This document shows positions 39,501 through 51,500 of a DNA stretch of 64,000 bases, piece by piece. A program made the translations under genes and the position numbers. A model generated the notes under the pieces. It ran no database searches. It saw only the letters and a list, made by a program, of their open reading frames with translations, and was not told the origin of the DNA. Source of the DNA: Sphaerolaimus hirsutus (lineage: Eukaryota; Nematoda; Chromadorea; Monhysterida; Sphaerolaimidae); contig OZ038450.1 in NCBI GenBank assembly GCA_964036195.1, forward strand, positions 21,605,208-21,669,207. The letters are read 5' to 3'. How positions within the stretch are numbered: the stretch's first letter is position 1; every line of letters starts with the position of its first letter.

Positions 39501-42500
39501 TTCTGTTTTACATCATAATGAATATTCCGATTTTTACTATGGAATAATTGATTACGAAATTTATCACACGATTTTATTCATTAACTTATGGTAGGATCCT
39601 GCGCAAAGTATGCGCTCTCCCCGGTATACACTTCTCCATTTTACAATGAATTCACCCTTCCAGCTTTTCACCTCCGCTCGCCGCCATCTGACCATATTCA
39701 CGTCAACACTTTCACATCTGCGCTCACTACCTCCATCACGAGTCCGACCAGGTGCCAGTAACAGACCCTGTAAAATGCCCCGTAAAATGCCAAATGTCAT
39801 GCAAAGTGTCATAAGTCATGGAAAATGCCCTGCAAAATGGCAACTCAGTTGCCATTTTGCAGAGCATTTTTCTATGACTTTTGACACTTTGCATGACATT
39901 TGACATTTTACAGGGCTTTTTACAGGTTCTGGGACTCCCCCCAGAGCTCAAGGCACCCGCTTCCACAGCTCTTTTGAGCGGTGCGCTCACTGGAGGGCAC
40001 CTTTTTGGTGCTATGCGGTCCCCTCTTGTCGCTGAATTGACACTAGAAGCGTGGAGTCAGACTGTGTGGTTGGCACTCAGCCAATTTTCCAGGGAGCCAG
40101 AGTATTGGACTACTGGTGCCAGGGGTTAGTGTTAAAGCCGATCACATCCCTTGCCAGGGTCCAGACGATATATCGCATCGAATATCAGATATAGACTATT
40201 TTTTCATATCGAATCTCTATATCGATGGTTCGTATCGTATCTAGGGATGGCAAGCGCTTTTTTTCAAGCGCTTTTTTTTTAAAAACGCCGCTTTAAAAAA
40301 AAGCGCTGGCAAAAATTTTAGTACTCATGCACTAGGTATTTTGCAAAAAATTTTGCGCGCAAGCGCATAATTTCACATGCAAATTGCCATTGGTGGTTGT
40401 TTTCATTGGTATTGTAGCATTTTAGTGGCATTGCTTCTATTCCTGCATGGTATCATGTAATAATAAGTTGAGGAGATATGTCAGTGTAGTAAATAATATC
40501 CAGCCAATGTGCTTCCACTTTTCTACAGTGTGAAACATCACTGTCATGTATTAGCCATCTTTTATAGCCAAATTTATGCCTAACTTCACTTGCAGTCACG
40601 AAACATTCAAAAACAGCGATATACACAATAAGTCGACATAAAATTGGAGACGGGGCCGTTAAAAAAAGCGCTTTTTCCATCCCTAATCGTATCCATATCG
40701 AATATCGAGTTTCAGAGAATAATATCGAATATCCATATCGAAAAGTCATGTCGCCCTCACCCTATGCCTTGCTTTGTTCACTTTTTAAAACCGAGGCTCT
40801 AATGTTGTATTTTGCACCCAGGGGAGCAGTTGGTGTACGGCAGTGCGCGTGCGCTGGGCGTCGCTCGTGAACTAGAAAGTTGGGCCACTGAATCGCCAGC
40901 CAGCCAGGCTAATAGATTGGTGCGGATGCTGAACCGTGCGTTTTTTTGTCGTTGACATCTTTTTTGTAAGATTGTTTACATGTTGTTACCGTATTTCTTC
41001 TAATAGAAGGGCGGGTCTCTAATAGAAGGGCGTCTCCAATAGAAGCTACACTTTTTCGACTTTATTTGGGCAACAAAATCAATAGGAGGGGGGTCTCCAA
41101 TAGAAGGTACAGATAGTGCTGGAATTGTGCCAAATGCATAAAGAATGAAAAAATATCAGTGGACGCTGCGATTGTGTGGCTTTGGTCCATTGATCTGGTG
41201 CTATTTTAAGATAAGATGTTCAATTAACTCCACGAATCGTCGTTCTGATCAAATGTCTGTGACGTAACACATTGAAAAAACTTGGGAGAAAGTGAAAAAA
41301 TGACGAAACAAATAGAAGGGCGGTCTCCAATAGAAGGGCGTCTCCAATAGAAGGGCGGGTAAAAAAGCTGACGAAAAAATAGAAGGGTGCCCTTCTATTA
41401 GAAGAAATACGGTATATATTTATAAATGCGACACTTGAGTTCCGAACAATGTGATATTTTTACATTTTACAGTGAAGATCAATGGCGTCTCGTGCAAAGC
41501 TCCCAACGCCGATGACAATGAGCCGGATGAAAACGATGAAAATAATGAAGATATTGAGTACAATCTCATGCATCCGTTGGAATTCGGTTAGCTTTCAATC
41601 GATGATGAATATATTTTTCTTTAAAAAGACCATTTTGTCAATTTCTTCCTCTAATCGGATCCACACCTACAGCCGTGTGCATGCCGCTGGTGCAGTCGAT
41701 TCTAGACGAGGCGCACAGCGACGCAGCCGCCGGCCGCCGTACCGCCGTGATTGAAATGTGTCTGGAATTGATCGACGCTCACCTGGAGGGGGCACTGGAG
41801 CAGGTAGAGCGGCACGATATTATTCCATTGCATTCGTGCAATTCGGTGCCAGTTCCGCAAAGTGAGAAGTGAAATGGCAAAGGCGAAGTGAAATGGCAAG
41901 TGAATTGAGAAGGAAATTGGCAAAAGCGACGGGAAATTACTTTATATTTTTCATTATTTTATTATTTTTACTTAGCTTTTGCCAATTCACTTGCCATTTC
42001 ACTTCGCCTTTGCGCTTTTACTTCGCCTTTGCCATTTCACTTCTCACTTCTCATTTCGCGGAACTGGCACCTGGTGCTACACATAGACCCTGTAAAAACG
42101 CCAGTAATGCTAGATGCTAAATGCTAGATGCAAGATGTCCTGCGAAGTGCCAAAGGTCATGTAAATGCCCTGTAAAATGGCAAAATTGTTGACCATTTTA
42201 CGGGGCATTTTACATGACTTTTGACACTTTGCATGACATTTGACATTTTACAGGGTCTGGCAGTTCCCCCTGGTTGTCAACCCCCAAAATACTCACCCTC
42301 CCACCCCAGCCAAACTTCATCCGCGCATTGGACACAGTGTCCATCTGCGGTCGATGTTTCGATTTGCTCGCACTGCCAGGCGTCAGCTCTCTAGCCCAAT
42401 GGGCGAACGACTGCAATCTGGCCGCGGCGGCGCTGCTCGACTTGGCGCCGAGCCAAACGCAGAGGGCCACCGTGGTGCGCATGTTGGCCGAGAGGGTGAC

Positions 42501-45500
42501 CAGTGACTTGGTGCCTGTTAGAGAGTGTGCATTGAAGGTGGTTTGGTTGTGGGGTTGGGGGTTTTCTATAGGTTTTATACGCGAGTAGTGCGAGTGAGTA
42601 AACCCTAGGCGCCTACAAATCTACTTAATGTGTTTGAAAACACTGAAATTGTACAAATTGTTTTTGGATCTCGATCCATAATTTTGAAAAATAATCCGAC
42701 AGGTATTTATTGTGTTTTTTTGACAGAAAGAAATTCGCAATGTTATAAAAAAATTATTTTTGCAAAAATAGAAATCCATGTAGTAGTGGGAGTAGGTTTG
42801 GGAGTGGAGTGGGTCATGTATTGCTCAAATGTGGTTTTATAGACATGTTTAGATTTAGTGTAGGGCATTACTTTAAGACATTTTGGCATCAATTTGTATT
42901 GAAGACATTTTGTCCACCCAATATTTTTTGAAAATATCTAAATTTGTAAGTATGCATCACATCCGCGTGTATTCGCAGATGTTACACGCGCTAAAATGTG
43001 GCTTGACCGATGGCCCAGTGGAAACTGTGACCAGGCGACTATTTGTTTCCTGTTTTGACCCGGATGAAAACTGCAAACAAGTGGGAGAGAATTTGTGGGC
43101 GGAGTTGGGGTGGGAAGCTGGATCTGACATGGTCGATGGACTACTGCAGGATTTGACTAGGCTAGTTGATATTTTGATATACCGTATATCCTCGAATAAG
43201 CCCCCTTGGATAACTCTCCCTCAAATGACTACCCCTTGAATCCCCCCCCAAACCCCCCCTCCCCAAACAAAACTCCCCTGTGGTCTTCTTCGTGCATTTA
43301 CAGTATGGGTGTATATTTTTCGTGCCATCGTTTCTTCGTACTTTTACAGCCGGTCTACCTGCGTGCGGTTGTCCTCTGCCAAGGCGCTGAAATCAGTCCT
43401 AGAACGAGTACCAGATTCAGAAATTGATGCTTTATTGTCATCGGTCTTGCAAAAACTCAATGGCATTTACGCGGAGCACAATAAGAAGCCCGAACCAATT
43501 GTGGATGATGTTGGCAGAATTGTGAGGGAGGCTGAAGATCTGTGGCATGTTGGTTTATGAAATCAGTTCACCACAGATTTTCGATTGACTCTACCCTTGT
43601 ATAGCTCGCCTTCCTGGTGCGATTCCAGGGGTCTCCTAGGGGGGGGGCTGCCCCCCCAAATCCGCCAGCTATCTATCTATCCCGGAGGCCGTTCAGCTAT
43701 CTATCTATCCCGGAGGCAAATTTTTTGGCTACTAACCCCAAAGACCCCCCCCCCCCAAATCGCTCAGCTATCTATCTATCTGGAGTGGTTTTTGAGAAAT
43801 TTTGTCCCAATTTTCGCACCTTTTTATAGTTTTTCACCTTCAAAATTGTGCTCTCCGGCTATATGCATGGTTATATGCCTGTTTTTAGCTATTTTAAACC
43901 TACTTTTGACCACTTGAAACCGATTATTAGCGATTTTTTCCCCTTTCGGCCTTCTATGTAGGGTGTCAACTTTCCGTTTTCCGTTTCCGTTTTCCGGCTG
44001 CTAAATTTTTTTTCCATTTCCGTTTCCGTTTTTCCGGCTCATTTTCCGTTTTCCGGCTAAAATTTCAGTTTTTCCGCCTTTTTTCCGTTTTCCGGCTCAA
44101 TTGTCTGTTTTTCCAACTTTTTTCATTTTCTGGCTCAATTCTCTGTTTTCTGTTTCAGCCAAACTGGTAAACATGCATGCAGGTTCTCAATTATGTGAAT
44201 TGTTTCTATTTCTAGCAAGATTTCTGCAAATTTTTTTGATTTCTGGATAAATTTCTGCATTTTTTTCTGTTTCCGGCAAAATTTCAGCAATTTTTTTCCG
44301 TTTCCGGCATAATTTCAGCAAATTTTTCCGTTTCCGTTTCCGTTTTCCGGCCTTTCATTTTTCCGTTTTCCGGCAGGTGCAAATTTTTTTCCGTTTCCGT
44401 TTCCGTTTTCCGGCAAGTGCAAATTTTTTTCCGTTTCCGTTTCCGTTTTCCGCCAAAAAGTTTTTGTTGACACCCTACTTCTATGCACTGAAAAAGCCTA
44501 TATATTTTGCCCCCCAAGCCCCCCCCCAGAAAATTTTTTCAGCTATCTATCCCTCGGGAGGAGCGATTTGCTATCTATCCAGCCCCCGCGAACGCCAAAA
44601 TCTTGGAGACCCCTGTGCGATTCTCAGACTTTGTAAAATGTGAAATGTCATGTGGAGGGTAAAAGTCATGTAAATTGTCAAATCTTTATTTACTCCTGTC
44701 GTTTGTCATTTGTCATGACATTTTACGTCACCTTTGATACATTGCATGATATTTTACACTTTACAGAACATTTTACTGGGTCTGGGAGTGGTCCCTGAAG
44801 CACAGCCATAGTCATAAATAGTCCCTGATACAGTCTTCTTTGTTATGATATTATGGTAAAAAATGTCGAAAAATGTCGCAGGCGCGCTGGGGCGTGTGCA
44901 CAGCCCTGGCACAACTATCGACTGTGATATCCAGGTGCGGCGCCGTCACCCAGAATGAACTGCTTGTCAAGTACCTGGCGTGTTTGGTGCCCGACGCTGT
45001 CAACGACAGGCGGGGTGATGTACGCCAGGTTGCTTTAGCCGCTGCCACTGATGTCGTGAAGAGTTACGGAGAGACCCATTTGAATCAACTGTTGGAGTTG
45101 TTTGAGCGTACGTTTATATTTCTTTTTTTTTTGTTTTTGGTGCATCTAGCGCTTTAAAAAATCTCGGGAAACTACTATATTTTTCAAATACAAGAAAATA
45201 TACAAAAATATTGTTTTTATTTTCTCCAGGTTTATCCAGAGAGATATCATTATATTTAATTTTATAAGAAGATAATGTAAAACATTTCTCATTCATATTT
45301 TTTTTTCTCTGACTTTTTCAGAGAGATTTAATTTAATTAAATTTTTGAGAGATTCTCAGAGATAATATTTATCTTTATATGTAAACACCTTCCCGGTCAC
45401 GTCCGGCAGCCATTTTTTGATTTTACTTCTTATATCCTATCCCCAGTTCTAGGGCGCCCCCGAGGCTGAAACTTGGGGGAGTTAATTGTCCCAACCCCCC

Positions 45501-48500
45501 TCTACTTCGCATGAATTGGGGGGGGGGTCGCCGCGACCCCCCCCAATTCATGCGAAGTAGAGGGGGGTTGCGACAATATCTCCCCCAAGTTTCAGCCTCG
45601 GGGGCGCCCTAGAACTGGGGATAGGATATAAGAAGTAAAATCAAAAAATGGCTGCCGGACGTGACCGGGAAGGTGTTTATATTGTTTTCCTGAAAAACGC
45701 CCATTTTTTGGAACGCTAGTTGCGTCAACGGGATCTTGTGTGTTGAAAAATTGTGTTGAAAACATGAAAACTACAGGAGAGCTGGACTCTTGTCCGGACG
45801 GGGCTGAAACGGACGGACTTCGACAAGCGCTGGTCATTTTGTTGGGCACCCTGGCTAAGCATATGCAGCAGGACGACTCCAAAGTCACTGCGATTGTGGC
45901 CAAATTGATTGAAACATTGAGCACACCCAGCGAGCAGGTTGGTGAATTGTAACTATGTAAATAGGATTGAAAAAGCTTGGTAGATTTATATATTTACCTA
46001 TTTTTATATCCGGAAATATCCAAAAACTTAGATTTAAATATATTTAATTGGTTAGAAGAAAATATTTAAAAAAATGTATTATTTGTTCTGCATTTTTTCA
46101 TAGTGATTTAATTACCTATATTTTCTTTTTGCGATTTTATCTGAGATAGTATTGAATCATATTTTCTCAAAATCAGACACGGTAGCATTTTCTGAAACTT
46201 CAGTTTTAAGTTAAAACTTTTAACTAGCACAATTCATGTGACACCCTCTCATGATGCCCCCCCCCAGGTACAACGCTCAGTAGCCGAGTGCCTCCCCCCT
46301 TTGGTGCCGTCGATCCGCGCGCAGGCGGGCGAGCTATCTGCCAAGCTGCTCTACCTTCTGCTCGAGGCGGACAATTACGGCGAGCGGCGAGGGGCTGCCC
46401 ATGGTCTGGCAGGACTGGTCAAGGGGCTTGGTATAAGTACACTGAGACAGTTGGATCTTATGGCTACTTTGCAGGTGATGGGTGGTTGGGTTGTGTAGAT
46501 AATTTTTAAAGCTACCGTATTTGATTGGATAATCCCCGCTCGAATAATTTCCCCCTGTGAGACGAGTTGGAAAAAAGTATGCCACCGTGAATAATTCTCC
46601 CCTTAAGGCATATGATCAATGTGTTGTGTCAAATTTGAACAAAAATGAAATGTTCTTGTGTCAATAAAGCATATTTCGCGGAATGAGTGCTTGAAACATG
46701 CTCAAAAATTTTGATGAAACAATAATCCCTCCTTTGAATAATTACCACCGTGAATAGCCCACCCCCCTCAATTAAGTCTGACGAAAAAATAATTCCTCGG
46801 GGGAATCATTCTAGCAACCATGTCTATCAAGGCCGTATCCAGGGGGGGGCGGGGGGGGCTGCAGCCCCCCCCCTTCCCGGGGCGAGACCAGAAAGTGACC
46901 GGAAAATGCGACTTTTTCAACGTCAGCGTAAAAATTTTTTTCACGCATTTGTCGCGCATTTTTCACCACACATAAGGTATTATCATCAGATGTGGCCTAA
47001 AATCGTTATAAATACACTCAATGGTGTGCTTTTTTGCTGTCTTTGTGTGTATATTTACATACATATACAGCGTTCCATGGCGCTGGTGCCAACGCCGATT
47101 CGGCCATGGCGTGGCGCCTACTAATGGCGCCAGCGCCCTAACCCCATTCCGCCATTCTGGGGGTAAAATTTCAGGGGGGGGGGCTGAGCCCCCCCCCCGC
47201 TCGCCGGCCTCCGTAAAAAAGCAGCCACCCCCCGCTCAAAAATCCTGGATACGTCCCTGACGTCTATCATAGTTGATTGACCTGACAACCCCTATTTGCA
47301 GTCAGCGTTGAGCGACCGCAAAGTGCCCAAGCGTCGCGAGGGCGCCCTACTGGCGATTGAGGCGTTGGCGTCGATGCTGGGGCGCCTGTTTGAGCCCTAC
47401 GTGGTGCAGGTGCTGCCCGCGCTGCTCGCCGCTCAAGCAGACTCTGATGCGCATGTGAGACAGGTGAGTGACAGGCGCTGAACTTGTATTCATACCATTC
47501 CACTTTTTTATGGGATGGGAAGTAATGTAGCTACCGTATATACACTAATAATTCCCCCGCCTTGAATAATTCTTCACCTTGAATAATTCCCCCTCTTAGA
47601 CGAGTGAGGAAAAAATAATTCCCCCCTCCAATAATCCCACTCTTTAGGCATATGATAAAGTTTTTGCATCCAATTTGAACAAAAATTACATGTTATTCAG
47701 TAAATCAAGCATATTTCTTTAAATCAGTTCATAGAAACATGCTTAAATTTTTTGACGATATAACAATCCCCCCCCCCCCCTTGAATGATTCCCCCCTCGA
47801 ATAGTTCCCCTTCAAAAAAGTCTGACGAAAAAATAATTCCCCGGGGGGATTATTCGAGTATATACGGTAGGTCACCTCACAGGATAGTTCACCTCGTAGG
47901 GATACTGAACCTTACGGTCAACTGAAATTTACAACCTTTTTTGTTGACGCTTTGTCTCTGTCAACTGGTCAGGTCAGAAACAATCTGTAAACTGTAACTT
48001 GTTAAAAATTGCTGTTACAGTATACGAGAAGTGTGCATATTGCCAAACGTCATGTATGCAGATCAATGTATGTAATTTTAATCCCATTTCCACCCCAGGC
48101 GGCTGAGTGGTGTTCTCGCACGGTCATGTCGCAACTGTCGGCGCCCGGCGTCAAGTTGGTCCTGCCCGCCCTGCTGGCCGGCCTGGCCGAGGACCAATGG
48201 CGCACCAAAGCGGCCAGCGTCGAGTTACTGGGCGCCATGGCTTTTTGCGCGCCGAAACAATTGAGTCAGTGCCTGCCGCAGATCGTGCCAAGGCTGATTG
48301 AAGTGCTGTCTGATTCTCATGACAAGGTGCAGCAGGCGGGCAGGACGGCCTTGCGCAGGGTGGCCCAGGTTATAAGAAACCCGGAGATTCAGGGTTGGTT
48401 TTGGTAGTTTTTTGGGGGGGAGGGGTTGTGGTATGAACGGGGTGTATCGTGATTAGCAGTGAAATAATTTTAGCAAAATTTTTATTTAATGGTATTTATC

Positions 48501-51500
48501 AGAAGGTAAAATTCATAAAAATTTATACTTTTATTTTTCTTTACTGTTACCAGAGAAGTTTGATTATAAATTTTCAGGGAGATTTTCTGAGATATTTGTC
48601 AAAATATAAGAAAATATAAAAATGTCTGATTAACATTAATATATTTTTCCATGCCTAGTTATCGAGATTTAAATTTATTTTATTTGAGAGATTTTCTGAA
48701 ATTTTATTAAACTATATTTTCTCAAAAGCATTGATTTTTCAATGCTAATCGTCATCAGGGTTGACGGACCTTTAAACTTATGTAAATAAAGCTTTACTAA
48801 AAGTAAAAATTAAATTTTACTATTTTTTATTTAAAAACTATTTTATTAGAATGGTTTAGTAAACTACCACTTCCTAAATTCCTATTCACCTGATTAGGTG
48901 CAATGAAACCTGAGCAAAAATATAAACTTTGTCGAAAAATTGGATGGCAGCCAATTCGGTTCAACAACTCAATTTTCGGTACCTGTACCTAATTACCACA
49001 CCCTCAGGTCTCACCAGCCACATTCTATCCGCCCTGGAAGACGGGTCAGCCAACGCTACAAACAAGTGCGTCCGCATGTTGACCAAAACTCGCTTCGAGC
49101 ACTACGTGGACGCGGCGTCGTTGGCGCTGCTCGTGCCCGTGCTGCGGCGCGCTTTTGATGATAGACAGGCGGAGACCAGGAGATTGGCTTGTCATATTCT
49201 CGCTAGCTTGTACGCCCTGGCGCAGCATAAGGTGGGTTGCGGCTAGTAGCACACAGTGTCAACAGTGTGTCTCTCTGCAAATAAACTCGCTCTGCCTGCA
49301 AGTAGTGGCAGTGTGCGAGTAATTGTGACCGCTCTGCAAGTAATTGTTGCCACTCTGCATGTAATTGTTGCCGCTCTGCAAATGCGCTCTCTCTGTAAGT
49401 ATGCACCCCATGCCGCGGCACTAGGCTGGGGTGCATACTTGCAGAGCGAGCGCATTTGCAGAGCGGTCATAGTTACTCTCAAACCGCTACTACTAGCAGA
49501 GCGAGTTTATTTGCAGAGTCTCAGCTAGGGATGGGAAAAATGTTGTCTTTTATTAAAAAAACCGTTGTTTTTAAGATAGGTTTAAAAAAATCACCGGCCA
49601 TCCATAGTCTCAGCAACAATGTAGTGTCTCTTCAACAACTCATTTCAACATTCTCCACAGGACATGGAGCCGTACATGGGCAACGTGGTGCCGGGCGTGC
49701 AGAAGTGTCTCCTCGACCCAGTTCCCGAAATCCGCGCCAGTGCTGCCAAGGCGCTGGGCGCCATGCTGGGACAGGGAGAGGGCGGGGCCGAGGACCAATT
49801 GGGACAGTCGCTGCGCACTACACTTGTGCCGTGGCTCAAGCAGCAGTTGATTTCGGATAGCAGCAGCGTTGATAGAAGTGGCGCTGCTCAGGGTTTGTTA
49901 TTTTAATGGGTTTGTGCCCACCGTATACCCTCGAATAAGACTCCAGAGTTATGTTTTCGTTAGAAGTTTTGCAGGGTTTTTTTTCCGCAGAACTGGACTG
50001 AACTTTAAGCTTGGACGTGATTCATTGTATGAAAGCATTCCTTCAAATCATGTAATCCAGGTTTAACTGTTCAAAAACAACGAAAACAATGTATCCATGC
50101 TAATTGAATTTCTGTTGAATAAAATGGAGTAAAAACAGAAATCGCCATCCAAATAATACAAATACACATTGTGGATACACATCAAATACCCACAGGTGGA
50201 GTTTATCAAGGGGGGGTATTTTTTTGACCTAGCCAACGAGGGATTTATTTAAGGGGAGTCTTATTCAAGTCTATACGGTATTTATATGGTCGTCGCAGAA
50301 ACTTTTCGAATATACTTTCAGGTCTGGCTGAGGTGCTGGGCGCCATGGGGCCCGATCATTTAGCTCGCGTAATGAATGACATCATCGAAACAGCCGAATC
50401 GCAAAATGTTGAACCGTGTGTGAGGGATGGCTACATACAGACGTATATTTACCTACCCGCTGTCTTTGGCGCGGAGTTCATGTCTTATTTGCCCAGGATT
50501 ATACCGGGAATATTGACGGTTTGTGTGGTGATCAACCTTTCGAAAAAATCACTAATTTTCCGAAATTTAAAAAAACCGTGAAATATATCCAGGCGCTGGC
50601 GGACGAATCAGAGTTCGTGCGTGACTCCGCCCTTAAGGCTGGCCGACGTTTGATTAATTCTTACGGCGACAGCGCCGAAGCGAGGGGACTGTTACTGCCG
50701 CAGCTCGAGCGCGGGCTCAGCGACAATAATTGGCGTATCAGATATGCTTCTGTGCAGGTGAGCTAGAATTGAGATAATTTTATTTAATTTATTTTCTATT
50801 AGCGTATATCTCCGAATAAAACCCCCTTGAATAACGCCCCCCCCGAATACCTCTCCCCTGTTTGCCGGGTGATGAGAAAAAACTCCCTCCTTGAACAACT
50901 CCTCCCCTTGAAAAACTCCCCCTTCAAAAACTCTGACGAAAAAAACTCCCCTGGGGTGTTTTTCGAGGATATACGGTAATTAGAACAATGTCTCGCAATA
51001 TTTCTACGCTTTTATCCCCCAATTCACGTCTTTATTGTCAAATTTCCACATCGCAGCTGCTCGGCGATCTCCTGTTCAAGCTGTCGGGCGTCACCGGCAA
51101 GATGAGCACCGAGTCCAAGTCGGAGGACGACACCTTGGGCACGGAATCTGCAAATAAAGCGCTCATTTCGGCGCTGGGTGCGGAAACTAGGGCCAAAGTT
51201 CTCGCTGGACTGTACGTTGCCAGGAGCGACGTGCAGTTGAGTGTGCGCCAGGCGGCTGCGCACGTGTGGAAAATGATCGTGGCTAATAGCGCCCGCACTG
51301 CTAAAGAGGTTTGTTTTGTTCTGATAACTTTGTGTGGTCCAGTGGGTTTTCTGCTTTTTGAAAGACTCTGCCCTACCAAAGTTTAGCCATCTTTTCTCTT
51401 CTGGACAGCTTTCCAGCTATCCCATTTGGCCACCCAGAAATCCAAACTCTTCTGAGCCCCGGTGTACAACTAAGACCACCTTGCTTGAATCATGCACGTC

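Noticed and set aside
49258..49515. Repeated units resembling a CRISPR array or satellite
   Set aside because: Units are irregular, mirrored about a centre, and the genome is animal; an inverted-repeat element fits better.
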